Source: Elusimicrobiota bacterium (GTDB lineage Bacteria; Elusimicrobiota; Elusimicrobia; UBA1565; UBA9628). Taken from it: a stretch of 64,000 bases of DNA. The notes below the pieces were generated by a model. It saw nothing but the letters and a program-made list of their open reading frames with translations. It made no database searches and was not told the origin of the DNA. Of this stretch, positions 23,943 to 31,737 are shown in pieces. A program made the translations under genes and the position numbers. Every line of letters begins with the position of its first letter. The first letter of the stretch is position 1. Location of the stretch: NCBI GenBank assembly GCA_016209035.1, contig JACQWX010000035.1, positions 1-64,000 on the forward strand. Reading direction: 5' to 3'.

Positions 23943-24353
23943 ATGGACGCCGACTTCGGCCATGTGGTGGTGAGGGGACCGTTCGTGCACGGCGGCCTGC
24001 TGATCAAGGCGATCATCGACGGTCACACGCCGGTCACGCTGGTGACCTCTGAGGGAGCCGGCCTCACGATCCTCGGGCAGGAGGTTCCCGGACGAGCCCG
24101 CTACGGCCCGGAGCGGTTCGTGGGCTCCCGATGGATGGACGACAAATCCAGGGTGATCGGTCAGGCGGTGCTCCTGGACTCCATCGAAATCGGCGGAGCC
24201 AAGGCCGAGAAGACCGTCGCGCGCGTCGAGCCGGTGGACTTCGAGGGGACGGACGGCTTCCTGGGCCTCAACGTTCTCGAGCTCTTCGACGCCGAGGCCG
24301 AGATGGACTACGGCGGCAAGTCAGGCCAGCTCCACCTCTGGAACCTGCGGTAA
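23943..24353 (+). CDS. Retropepsin-like aspartic protease fold without the DTG motif
   Basis: 136 residues from ATG 23943; the frame is open to 23676, so a longer form starting at GTG 23856 or ATG 23676 is possible. The order of strands (LLIKAIIDGHTPVTLVTSEGAGLTILG, later VLLDSIEIGG and DGFLGLNVLELFDAEAEMDY) matches secreted or periplasmic gag-asp proteases, where the final motif is typically DGLLGxDFL. The catalytic D-T/S-G is replaced by SEG, so it is probably inactive. The upstream sequence is scrambled, so the N-terminus may have been lost. No clear partner. Confidence 0.5.
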   Translation: MDADFGHVVVRGPFVHGGLLIKAIIDGHTPVTLVTSEGAGLTILGQEVPGRARYGPERFVGSRWMDDKSRVIGQAVLLDSIEIGGAKAEKTVARVEPVDFEGTDGFLGLNVLELFDAEAEMDYGGKSGQLHLWNLR

Positions 24354-24366
24354 CCGCCGCTGCTAT

Positions 24367-25617
24367 TCATCCCCGGCGGGCCAGGAGCACCGCTGTTTCG
24401 ACATGGGGCGTATGAGGGAAGAGGTCGAACGCGGCGGCCTCGGACACCGCGTAGACCGCGCCGAGGGCCTTGAGGTCGCGCGCCAGCGCGTCCGGGTTGC
24501 AGGAGACGTAGATGAGGCGGGACGCGGGCCTCGCGACAGCGGCGGCGAGGAGCTTGGGATGGAGCCCGGGCCGCGGGGGATCCACGATGACGGCATCGGC
24601 CGGGGGGAGCGTCGGCAGCACGGCTTCAGCGAGCCCCTGCACGAAGCGTGCGTTGCCGATCCCGTTCAAGGCCGCGTTGGCCTGGGCATCGGCGACTCCC
24701 AGTGGGTTGGACTCCACGCCGACCAGCTCGCCGCAGAGGTCGGCCACGGAGAGCCCGATGCCGCCCCCGCCGCAGTAGAGGTCCTGGACCGCGCCCGGAG
24801 AGAACGCCCGCACCCATTCCCGGACCTGGGAGTAGAGCAGCTCCGTCGCCAGGGTGTTGGTCTGGAAGAACGACTGCGGGGAGATCCGGAACCTGAGGCT
24901 GCGGCGGGCCGCGGGAGGATCCCCTCCCGCAGACAGTCCGCGCAGGTTCAGGGCCTCGGTGATGGAACCTTCGCCCGTGAGGACCTCGCGCGACCCGCAC
25001 TCCGCCGTGTCCGAGACGCCCGCATTGATCCCCCACAGCGCGGTCGTCACGGGCACGGGCGAGAGCGCCGACAGGAACGACTCCTTGAGGCCGGCGGCGG
25101 CCGGGAGCCGGGGATCGCCCGCGGTAGTCACCAGCATGACCATCCTCTCTCCGGTGTTCTTGGCCTCCCTGAGCACCAGGTACCTCAAGAGCCCCGTGCG
25201 CTTGACGCTGTTGTAAGGCGGGAGCTCTCGGGCCTCGGCCCAAGCCCGGACCCGGGCCAGCAGGAGGGACGCATCCTCCGAGGCCAGCAGGCAGTCCCCG
25301 ACGTCGACGGTCTTGTTCCAGCGCTTGCGCGCCTTGAACCCCAGCCTCAGCCACGGCCCGTTGTCCTCGGGCGGGTACACGTCGCCGAAGGCGAACTCCA
25401 GCTTGTTCCGGTAGCGCCACACGGCCGGCGCAGGACGCACCGCGGGCGCAAGATCGAGCCCGGCCGCCGCAAAGGCGGCCGCGACCCTCTCCGATTTCGC
25501 TTCCAGCTGGCCATCATAAGGAACGTCCTGAGAGGCGCAGCCTCCGCACTCGCCGAAGCGCCGGCACGGGGCCTGGGAAGTCACGCGCTCAGGGGGAGAA
25601 CTTGAAGAAGCAGACAT
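24367..25617 (-). CDS. RlmD/RumA-type 23S rRNA (uracil-5-)-methyltransferase
   Basis: 416 residues from ATG 25617; starts at 25635, 25623 and GTG 25584 are alternatives. N-terminal Fe-S cysteines CRRFGECGGC and a later C in VGDCLLA match the RlmD/TrmA class; a TRAM domain is absent. SAM-binding region VQDLYCGGGGIGLSVA with acidic VGVESNPLG, IVDPPRPGL, the catalytic nucleophile in YVSCNPDALARDL, and the base in DLFPHTPHVETAV. The product methylates C5 of a uridine in rRNA or tRNA. The C-terminus converges on the retropepsin-like gene with 13 bases between. The 5' end overlaps a ychF tail fragment. Confidence 0.88.
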   Translation of the reverse strand: MSASSSSPPERVTSQAPCRRFGECGGCASQDVPYDGQLEAKSERVAAAFAAAGLDLAPAVRPAPAVWRYRNKLEFAFGDVYPPEDNGPWLRLGFKARKRWNKTVDVGDCLLASEDASLLLARVRAWAEARELPPYNSVKRTGLLRYLVLREAKNTGERMVMLVTTAGDPRLPAAAGLKESFLSALSPVPVTTALWGINAGVSDTAECGSREVLTGEGSITEALNLRGLSAGGDPPAARRSLRFRISPQSFFQTNTLATELLYSQVREWVRAFSPGAVQDLYCGGGGIGLSVADLCGELVGVESNPLGVADAQANAALNGIGNARFVQGLAEAVLPTLPPADAVIVDPPRPGLHPKLLAAAVARPASRLIYVSCNPDALARDLKALGAVYAVSEAAAFDLFPHTPHVETAVLLARRG

Positions 25618-25694
25618 CGCCATCCTGGACCTCATAGTCCCTGCCCTCGGAGCGGATGAGCAGCGATGAGCTTGAGGTCGCCGAGGCGCTTCAT
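25589..25694 (-). pseudogene. C-terminal remnant of a ychF/engD-type GTPase gene
   Basis: Read on the minus strand, one frame gives MKRLGDLKLI and, after a short tandem duplication (CTCATC-GCTG-CTCATC), another gives LIRSEGRDYEVQDGDVCFFKFSP and a stop at 25589. This is the TGS-domain end found in YchF (EGKDYVVQDGDV...F+F). The rest of the gene is absent: the receiver gene begins 22 bases upstream. It overlaps the 5' end of the methyltransferase gene, which probably once followed ychF. Confidence 0.6.
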
Positions 25695-25715
25695 ACGAGG
25701 GCCCGCGCGTGAAGG

Positions 25716-26090
25716 TCAGACGCCGACGAGCTCGCGGACCTTGCTGCGGAGATCCTCGGGCTCGAAGGGCTTGACGATGTAGTCATCGGCGCCGATCTCC
25801 TTGGCGGTCTTGATGTCGGCCTTGTAGGACTTGGCGGAGACGAAGAGGATCTTGACGTCCGTGAAGATTCCGTCAGCACGGAGCTTCTGGCACAGCTCGA
25901 AGCCGTGCATCTTCGGGATGCTGATGTCGATGATGGCCAGGGCCGGGAGGACCCTTTGGATCGCGGCGAAGCCCGAGTCTCCGTCGTAGGTCTGCTCGAG
26001 CTCGTACTGCGAGGCCAGGATGGCCTCGTACAGGACGCGGATGAGCGGGTCATCCTCCACCACCACGATCTTCTTCTTGGCGTCAGGCAT
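25716..26090 (-). CDS. Single-domain response regulator (CheY-like)
   Basis: 124 residues from ATG 26090. Receiver fold: IVVVEDDPLIRVL acidic pair, LAIIDISIPKMHG with the phosphoacceptor Asp (DISIP rather than the more common DLxMP), VSAKSY, and DDYIVKPFEPEDL with the Lys. No output domain. No chemotaxis or kinase gene is adjacent. The start codon lies inside a 31-bp inverted repeat shared with the region before mnmA on the other strand. It is a stand-alone signalling protein that probably works through protein contact. Confidence 0.88.
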   Translation of the reverse strand: MPDAKKKIVVVEDDPLIRVLYEAILASQYELEQTYDGDSGFAAIQRVLPALAIIDISIPKMHGFELCQKLRADGIFTDVKILFVSAKSYKADIKTAKEIGADDYIVKPFEPEDLRSKVRELVGV

Positions 26091-26168
26091 TGCGCAATTT
26101 GCGCAACTTACTCTGTGCCGGCACTTGCTGGCGGCAGAGTTGCGCAAATTGCGCAATGCCTGACGCCA
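26078..26168. repeat. Perfect 31-bp inverted repeat between divergent genes
   Basis: Arm 26078-26108 pairs exactly with arm 26138-26168, with a 29-base loop. Each arm contains two TTGCGCAA palindromes. The left arm includes the first codons of the receiver gene, so the duplicated codons ATGCCTGACGCC appear again in the mnmA leader. Confidence 0.85.
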
Positions 26169-26194
26169 GTACCTCCAAGTCTAGCATAGATTGG

Positions 26195-26200
26195 TACAAT
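26195..26200 (+). promoter_or_regulatory. TACAAT -10 box before mnmA
   Basis: TACAAT ends six bases before the ATG at 26207 and no ribosome-binding site intervenes, suggesting a leaderless mRNA. Confidence 0.45.
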
Positions 26201-26206
26201 CTCTCG

Positions 26207-27298
26207 ATGGGGAACCTCACGGTCGCGGTGGGCTTGAGCGGCGGCGTGGACTCCGCGGTCGCCGCGCTCAAGCTCAAGGAGTCGGGCTACGAGGTCTTGG
26301 GCCTGACCATGAAGACCTGGGACGGCCGCCTGGCCATCCGTGACGAGGGGCGCTCCGGCTGCTACGGCCCCGGCGAGGCCAGGGACCTCGAGTCGGCAGC
26401 GAGGGCTGCGCAGCGCCTGGGGATCCCCCATTTCGCGGTCGACGTCGCCTCGCAGTTTAGCAGCGCCGTGCTCGACTACTTCCGCTGCGAGTATCTCGCG
26501 GGCAGGACCCCCAACCCCTGCGTGCGCTGCAACCAGCGCGTCAAATTCGGCGCGCTCCTGCGCTCCGCCCGAGCGGACGGCATCCGGTTCGACCTCTTCG
26601 CCACGGGCCACTACGCGCGCCTACGCCGCAGGGAGGCCGACGGCCGCATCCTCCTCCAGCGGGCAGCGGACCGCAGGAAGGACCAGTCCTATTTCCTCGC
26701 GGGCCTCTCCCAGCGCCAACTCGAGCGGATGCTCCTCCCCCTTGGGGAGCTCGTGAAGGGCGAGGTCAAGGACCTGGCCCGGAAGGCCGGCTGGCGCGAC
26801 CTGGCGGACCGGCCCGAAAGCCAGAACTTCATCGAGAACCGCGGCTATGGCGTGCTGTTCGCTCCCGAGGACGACCTGCCGGGGCCTATCCTGGACCTCT
26901 CGGGCGCGGTCATCGGCGAGCACCGCGGCATCGCGCACTACACGGTAGGCCAACGCAGGAAGACGGGTCTCGGCGGAGGCCGAAGCGCCCTCTATGTCGT
27001 GCGCCTCGACGCCCGAGCCAACGCCGTCGTCGTCGGCCCCAAGCGAGCGCTCCTGGCCGGATCCTTCGTTGCGACCGGAGTCCGCTGGGCCGCGGACGGC
27101 CCGCCGTCGGAGAGCGGCCGGAGGTTCGCCGTGCAGGTCAGATACCAGCACCGGCCGGCGCAGGCCCTGGTCAAACCCAAGGCCTGGGGCCGCGACGCCG
27201 AGGTCGTGTTCGATGAGCCCCAGGCAGCGGTGGCCCCGGGACAGACCGCGGTCTTCTACGACGGGGACGCCGTCTTCGGCAGCGGGACCATTACTTGA
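26207..27298 (+). CDS. mnmA: tRNA-specific 2-thiouridylase MnmA, variant lacking the second catalytic Cys
   Basis: 363 residues. PP-loop ATP motif GLSGGVDSAVAAL at residue 9, catalytic Cys in GRTPNPCVRCNQRVKFG, tRNA and ATP contact segment FATGHYARL, KDQSYFLAGLSQRQL, and the C-terminal GEHRGIAHYTVGQRRKTGLG. MnmA thiolates U34 of tRNAs for Lys, Glu and Gln. In the standard enzyme SQ(G/D)ICFI holds a second Cys that forms a persulfide or disulfide; here the segment reads ESQNFIENRGY and that Cys is gone. An additional Cys in SGCYGPGEA might serve instead. Other MnmA proteins with PESQ(D/N)FI exist, so this is a subtype, not a mutation. Confidence 0.9.
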   Translation: MGNLTVAVGLSGGVDSAVAALKLKESGYEVLGLTMKTWDGRLAIRDEGRSGCYGPGEARDLESAARAAQRLGIPHFAVDVASQFSSAVLDYFRCEYLAGRTPNPCVRCNQRVKFGALLRSARADGIRFDLFATGHYARLRRREADGRILLQRAADRRKDQSYFLAGLSQRQLERMLLPLGELVKGEVKDLARKAGWRDLADRPESQNFIENRGYGVLFAPEDDLPGPILDLSGAVIGEHRGIAHYTVGQRRKTGLGGGRSALYVVRLDARANAVVVGPKRALLAGSFVATGVRWAADGPPSESGRRFAVQVRYQHRPAQALVKPKAWGRDAEVVFDEPQAAVAPGQTAVFYDGDAVFGSGTIT

Positions 27299-27329
27299 TG
27301 CCTGACACCGTATTATCTAGAATTCTTGG

Positions 27330-28691
27330 GTGAATCCGCCCTCGGAATACCGCTTCCCCCAGAGTCCGGTGTTCTATCGCAACCTCACCCGGCGGTTCCC
27401 GAAGATCGTGTGCGGGGAAGGCTGCTGGCTCTTCGATGACAAGGGCAAGCGCTACCTCGACGCTTCGGGCGGGGCCTTCACGGTCAACATCGGCCACGGC
27501 GTGCGCGAGGTCGCCGAGGCGATCGGGGTCCAGGCCGGCCGCGTGGCCTACGTCAACGGCACGGCCTTCACGAGCGACGCCGCCGAGGAACTGGCCCACG
27601 AGCTGGCCAAGCTCAACCCCGAGGGCCTGCGGTACTCCTACTTCCTGGGATCCGGTTCCGAGGCCGTGGAAGCGGCCTTGAAGCTGGCCCGCCAATACTG
27701 GGTCGAGACCGGGAAGCCCTCCAAGCACAAGATCATCTCCCAGAGTCCCGGCTACCACGGCAACACCCTGCTGGCGCTCTCGACCTCCGCGCGGGGGCAC
27801 TACAAGAAGCTCTTCGAGCCTTGGCTGGTGAAGGTCCCGATGATCCCGGCGCCATATCCCTACCGCTGCACTTGCGACGGGAAGGCTTCCTGCCCGGTCT
27901 GCTCGGGCTCGGCCCTCGAGAAGGCCATCGAGGAGGAGGGGCCCGGCACGGTGGCCGCCTTCATCGCGGAGCCCATCGGCGGGTCGTCCACGGGCGCCTC
28001 GGTCCCGCGGCCCGACTACTACCGCCGGGTGCGGGACATCTGCGACAAGCACGAGGTCGTCTTCATCGCGGACGAGGTCCTCACGGGCGCGGGCCGCACC
28101 GGCGAATGGGTCGCCATCCAGCGCTACGGCGTCGTCCCGGACATACTGGTGCTGGGCAAAGGCTTGAGCGGCGGCTACGTCCCCCTCTCGTGCGTCTCGA
28201 CCTCGGAGAAGTTCATCGAGCCCCTGGCGAAGGGCTCTGGCTCACTCAAGCACGCCCAGACCTTCTCGCACACGCCCACGGCCTGCGCCGCGGGCTTGGC
28301 CGCGGTCCGCTACATCAAGAAGAACAACCTGGTCGCCCGGGCCGCCAAGATGGGCAAGGCCCTGGGCCGGCACCTGGAGGCGCTCAGGCCCGCCCACGGC
28401 GTGGGCGACGTCCGCGGCATCGGCATGCTCCACTGCGTCGAGTTCGTGGCCGACAAGAGGAAGAAGACCCCCCATCAGAGGAGCCTCAAGTTCGCGGAGA
28501 CCTTCGTCGATTTCGCGCAGGAGCGCGGCTTGGTCGTGTGGCCCAACGTGGGACAGGCCGACGGCGTGAACGGCGACCTCGTCATGATCGCCCCGCCGTT
28601 CACGATCACCGAAATGGAGATCCGCCAGCTCGTTTCCCTCTTCGAGGACGCGCTGGAGAAGACGCTGGACCACCTCGCCGAGAAGGCCTAG
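27330..28691 (+). CDS. Class III aminotransferase, YodT-like
   Basis: 453 residues, GTG start. PLP-dependent fold type I: SGSEAVEAALKLARQY, GYHGNT, FIADEVLTGAGRTGEW with the Asp that holds the pyridine nitrogen, and the Schiff-base Lys in LVLGKGLSGGYVPL near residue 280. It contains CTCDGKASCPVCSG, a Cys-rich insert seen in the YodT/aspartate-aminotransferase-family branch. In Bacillus subtilis yodT lies with the CoA-transferase genes yodRS and kamA; here a CoA-transferase follows within the same operon and a kamA homologue lies 14 kb away. Probably transfers an omega- or beta-amino group; substrate not determined. The next aminotransferase starts six bases later. Confidence 0.85.
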   Translation: MNPPSEYRFPQSPVFYRNLTRRFPKIVCGEGCWLFDDKGKRYLDASGGAFTVNIGHGVREVAEAIGVQAGRVAYVNGTAFTSDAAEELAHELAKLNPEGLRYSYFLGSGSEAVEAALKLARQYWVETGKPSKHKIISQSPGYHGNTLLALSTSARGHYKKLFEPWLVKVPMIPAPYPYRCTCDGKASCPVCSGSALEKAIEEEGPGTVAAFIAEPIGGSSTGASVPRPDYYRRVRDICDKHEVVFIADEVLTGAGRTGEWVAIQRYGVVPDILVLGKGLSGGYVPLSCVSTSEKFIEPLAKGSGSLKHAQTFSHTPTACAAGLAAVRYIKKNNLVARAAKMGKALGRHLEALRPAHGVGDVRGIGMLHCVEFVADKRKKTPHQRSLKFAETFVDFAQERGLVVWPNVGQADGVNGDLVMIAPPFTITEMEIRQLVSLFEDALEKTLDHLAEKA

Positions 28692-28697
28692 GACCCC

Positions 28698-30026
28698 ATG
28701 CCTCCCAAGACTATGGTGAAACCCGACTATCCCCGCATCCGCGTCGCTCCCCCCGGGCCCAAGGCCAGAGGCATCATCGCCCAGGACCGGGAATGGAGCT
28801 CCCCGTCGTACATCAAGGCCTACCCCCTGGCCATGGCCGGCGGCAAGGGCGCCATGGTCGAGGACGTGGACGGCAACCGCTACATCGACTTCATGGCGGG
28901 CATCGCGGTCTCTTCGACCGGGTACAACCACCCCAAGGTCGTCTCCGCCGTGGTCGAGGCCGCCGGCCGCTTCCTCCACATCTGCGGCACGGACTTCTAC
29001 TACGACGGGATGTCGCGGCTCTGCGAACGCCTGGGCAAGCTCGCCCCCGGCAAGGAGAAGAGCCGGGTCTTCCTCACCAACTCGGGCGCCGAGGCGGTCG
29101 AGGGCGCGGTCAAGCTCGCGCGCTACCACACCCGCAAGCCGCACCTCATCAGCTTCCAGGGCGCCTTCCACGGCAGGACCTACGCCGCCATCTCGCTCAC
29201 CGCGAGCAAGGTCAAGTACCGCGCCGGGTTCGGGCCGCTCCTGCCGGAGGTCACCCACCTCCCCTACGACAACCCCTACCGCGGCGGCGACGCCGTCCGC
29301 GCCGCCAAGGAGGCCTTCGAGAGCAGGCTGCCCGCCAAGGACGTCGCGGCCGTCTTCATGGAGCCGGTGCTGGGCGAGGGCGGCTACGTCATCCCGGACT
29401 CCAAGTTCGTCCGGTTCTGGCGGGAGTTCTGCGACGAGCACGGGGCCCTGCTGGTCTTCGACGAGATCCAGTCCGGCGTGGGCCGCACCGGCAAGTGGTG
29501 GGCCTGCGAGCACCACGGCGTGGAGCCCGATATCCTGCTCTCGGCCAAGGGCCTGGGCTCGGGGATGCCGATCGGGGCCATCGTCGCGAAGGAGGATGTC
29601 ATGACCTGGCCCCGAGGGACCCACGGCTCGACCTTCGGCGGCAACCCGGTGGCCTGCGCCGCCGCCCTGGCCACCCTCGACGTCGTGGAAAGCGAGGGGC
29701 TCGCCAACGCGCGGCTCATGGGAGACAGGCTGCTCCAAGGCCTGCGCAAGCTCCAGGACCGGCACGCCTGCATCGGCGACGTCCGCGGCCGGGGCCTCAT
29801 GATCGGGGTCGAGTTCGTCAAGGACCGCACGACCAAGGAGCCAGACCCCCAGCTGGTGGAGGACCTCGAGCAGCGCGCCTTCCGCAAGGGCCTGCTCCTG
29901 CTCACGGCCGGCAAGTCCGCCATCCGCATCGCGCCGCCGCTCGTGCTCACGGGATACGACGTGGACACGGGTCTCTCGATACTCGACGAGTGCCTCACGG
30001 AACTCAAGAAGCGACGGCCCTTATGA
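28698..30026 (+). CDS. Class III aminotransferase, 4-aminobutyrate/acetylornithine type
   Basis: 442 residues. NSGAEAVEGAVKLARY, FQGAFHGRTYAA, LLVFDEIQSGVGRTGKWWACE, PLP Lys in ILLSAKGLGSGMPIGAI near residue 284, and GTHGSTFGGNPVACAAAL. This is the pattern of GABA or omega-amino-acid:2-oxoglutarate aminotransferases (and of related racemases). It follows another class III enzyme by six bases and its stop overlaps the CoA-transferase start by four bases, so the four genes form one operon. Together they suggest removal of amino groups followed by CoA activation of the resulting acid. Confidence 0.87.
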   Translation: MPPKTMVKPDYPRIRVAPPGPKARGIIAQDREWSSPSYIKAYPLAMAGGKGAMVEDVDGNRYIDFMAGIAVSSTGYNHPKVVSAVVEAAGRFLHICGTDFYYDGMSRLCERLGKLAPGKEKSRVFLTNSGAEAVEGAVKLARYHTRKPHLISFQGAFHGRTYAAISLTASKVKYRAGFGPLLPEVTHLPYDNPYRGGDAVRAAKEAFESRLPAKDVAAVFMEPVLGEGGYVIPDSKFVRFWREFCDEHGALLVFDEIQSGVGRTGKWWACEHHGVEPDILLSAKGLGSGMPIGAIVAKEDVMTWPRGTHGSTFGGNPVACAAALATLDVVESEGLANARLMGDRLLQGLRKLQDRHACIGDVRGRGLMIGVEFVKDRTTKEPDPQLVEDLEQRAFRKGLLLLTAGKSAIRIAPPLVLTGYDVDTGLSILDECLTELKKRRPL

Positions 30027-30928
30027 AAGACAAGCTGAGAAGCATGAAGGACGCCGTCGCGGACTTCGTCCGCGACGGGGACACCGTCGTCATCGAGGGC
30101 TTCACGCACCTCATCTGCTTCGCCGCCGCCCACGAGATCATCCGTCAGGGCCGCAAGGGCCTCACCCTCTGCCGCCTCACCCCGGACCTCATCTACGACC
30201 AGATGATAGCTTCCGGCTGCTGCCGGAAGCTCGTCTTCTCTTGGGCCGGAAACCCCGGGGTAGGATCACTGCATGCGTTCCGGCGAGCAGTGGAGGCTTC
30301 GCCTCCACTGCTCGAGATCGAGGAATACTCCCACTTCGGCATGGTCGGCAGGATGTGCGCGGGCGCGGCCAACCTGCCGTTCTGGCCCATGCGCAACTAC
30401 ACCGGCGCCGACATCCCGGCCTCGAACCCCCTCATCAAGGCCATCCAGTGCCCCTACACCGGAGAGAAGCTCGCCACGGTGCCGGCCTTGAGGCCCGACG
30501 CGACCATCATCCACGCCCAGCGCGCCGACCGGGCCGGCAACACCCAGATTTGGGGCCTCATGGGCGTGCAGAAGGAAGCCGCCTTCGCCTCGAAGCGGGT
30601 GATCGTGGCGGTCGAGGAGATCGTGGACGAGGCCGTCATCCGCTCCGACCCCAACCGCACGCTCATCCCCTCGTTCCAGGTGGATGCCGTGGTCCTCGAG
30701 CCCTGGGGAGCGCATCCGTCCTATGCGCAAGGATACTACGACAGGGACAACGACTTCTATGTGAGATGGGACAAAATAGCGAGGGGCGAAGCGTCCATCG
30801 CGAAGTATCTCGACGAGTTCGTGCTCGGCGTCAAGGACCGCGCCGAGTACATGAAGAAGAACCCGGGCCTAGCCGAGCGCCTCAGGGCCAAGCCGTCCGT
30901 ATGCGCGGGGGTGGATTATGGATACTAA
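30023..30928 (+). CDS. CoA-transferase family I, alpha subunit
   Basis: 301 residues. DGDTVVIEGFTHLICFAAAHEIIRQG is the N-terminal glycine-rich loop of the alpha subunit, SWAGNPGVGSLHAFRRA and EEYSHFGMVGRMCAGAANLPF follow the glutaconate/3-oxoacid CoA-transferase A pattern, then ATIIHAQRADRAGNTQIWG. A perfect 14-bp palindrome forms codons 88-98 (AVEASPPLLE) but the local length is normal. It overlaps both neighbours. With the beta subunit it would move CoA between an acyl-CoA and a free acid; YodS in Bacillus is comparable. Confidence 0.88.
   Translation: MKDKLRSMKDAVADFVRDGDTVVIEGFTHLICFAAAHEIIRQGRKGLTLCRLTPDLIYDQMIASGCCRKLVFSWAGNPGVGSLHAFRRAVEASPPLLEIEEYSHFGMVGRMCAGAANLPFWPMRNYTGADIPASNPLIKAIQCPYTGEKLATVPALRPDATIIHAQRADRAGNTQIWGLMGVQKEAAFASKRVIVAVEEIVDEAVIRSDPNRTLIPSFQVDAVVLEPWGAHPSYAQGYYDRDNDFYVRWDKIARGEASIAKYLDEFVLGVKDRAEYMKKNPGLAERLRAKPSVCAGVDYGY
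30284..30314. repeat. Perfect 14-bp palindrome inside the CoA-transferase alpha gene
   Basis: Stem CGAGCAGTGGAGGC, loop TTC, exact complement. In frame; no disruption of the protein length. Confidence 0.75.
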
Positions 30929-31727
30929 ACCCCCGGATGAGAACGCAAACCTAGAGCCGGTGATGGCGGAGCCATCACCGGCTGAAATGATGACCGTGCA
31001 AGCCGCGCGCGAGCTCAAGGACGGCGAGGTGGTGTTCGTCGGCATCGGCCTGCCCAACCTCGCATGCAACCTCGCCCGCGCCACGCACGCTCCCAACCTC
31101 GTCCTCATCTACGAGTCCGGCGCGGTCGGCGCGGTCCCGGACCGCGTCCCGCCCTCCATCGGCGACCCCGCCCTGGTCACTGGCTCGCTCATGGTCTGCG
31201 GCATGTCGGACGTGTTCCAGCTCATCCTCCAGAACGGCAAGATCCAAGTGGGCTTCCTGGGCGGCGCCCAGCTCGACCGCTACGGCAACATCAACACCAC
31301 GGTCGTAGGCTCCTACAAGAGCCCGAAGGTGCGCCTGCCCGGCTCGGGCGGGGCATGCGAGATCGCGGTCCACGCCCAGCGGGTCCTCATCATCATGAAG
31401 CTCTCGAAGCGCACCTTCATGGAGAAGGTGGACTACATCACCAGCCCCGGCACCAGGCCCGCGGGCCAGCCTCGCGGCGGGGTCTCGATGCCCGGCCGCG
31501 GCCCCATCAAGGTCATCACGGACTTAGGTCTCCTCGAGCCCGACCCCCAAACCGGGGAACTGACCCTGACCTCCATCTACCCCGGCGTCACCGTGGACCA
31601 GGTGCGGGAGAACATCGGCTGGCCCCTCAAGGTGCGCGAGCCCTTGGGCTCCGTGGGCCTGCCCTCAGCCGCCGAGCTCAAGCTCCTGCGCGAGGTCCTC
31701 GACCCCCAGCGGCTGCACATCAAATAG
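30918..31727 (+). CDS. CoA-transferase family I, beta subunit
   Basis: 269 residues. The catalytic Glu is in LIYESGAVGAVPDRVPPSIGDP near residue 72, where a glutamyl-CoA thioester forms; GLPNLACNLA and GGAQLDRYGNINTT are further family motifs, and GSGGACEIAVHA and DLGLLEPDPQTGELTL complete it. The start overlaps the alpha subunit by 11 bases. About 20 N-terminal residues before MMTVQAARELKDGE are non-conserved and partly formed by a 12-bp palindrome at 30956-30982; an internal start near MMTV is possible. Confidence 0.88.
   Translation: MDTKPPDENANLEPVMAEPSPAEMMTVQAARELKDGEVVFVGIGLPNLACNLARATHAPNLVLIYESGAVGAVPDRVPPSIGDPALVTGSLMVCGMSDVFQLILQNGKIQVGFLGGAQLDRYGNINTTVVGSYKSPKVRLPGSGGACEIAVHAQRVLIIMKLSKRTFMEKVDYITSPGTRPAGQPRGGVSMPGRGPIKVITDLGLLEPDPQTGELTLTSIYPGVTVDQVRENIGWPLKVREPLGSVGLPSAAELKLLREVLDPQRLHIK
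30956..30982. repeat. Perfect 12-bp palindrome in the 5' end of the CoA-transferase beta gene
   Basis: GCCGGTGATGGC, loop GGA, exact complement. It encodes PVMAEPSPAE in the non-conserved N-terminal extension. Confidence 0.75.
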
Positions 31728-31737
31728 GCGGTTCGTA

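Noticed and set aside
27821..30928. 1035-codon plus-strand ORF across the two aminotransferases
   Set aside because: Shadow frame of the aminotransferase genes, rich in Arg, Gly and Pro with no motif; only its last third, from 30023, is real (the CoA-transferase alpha subunit).
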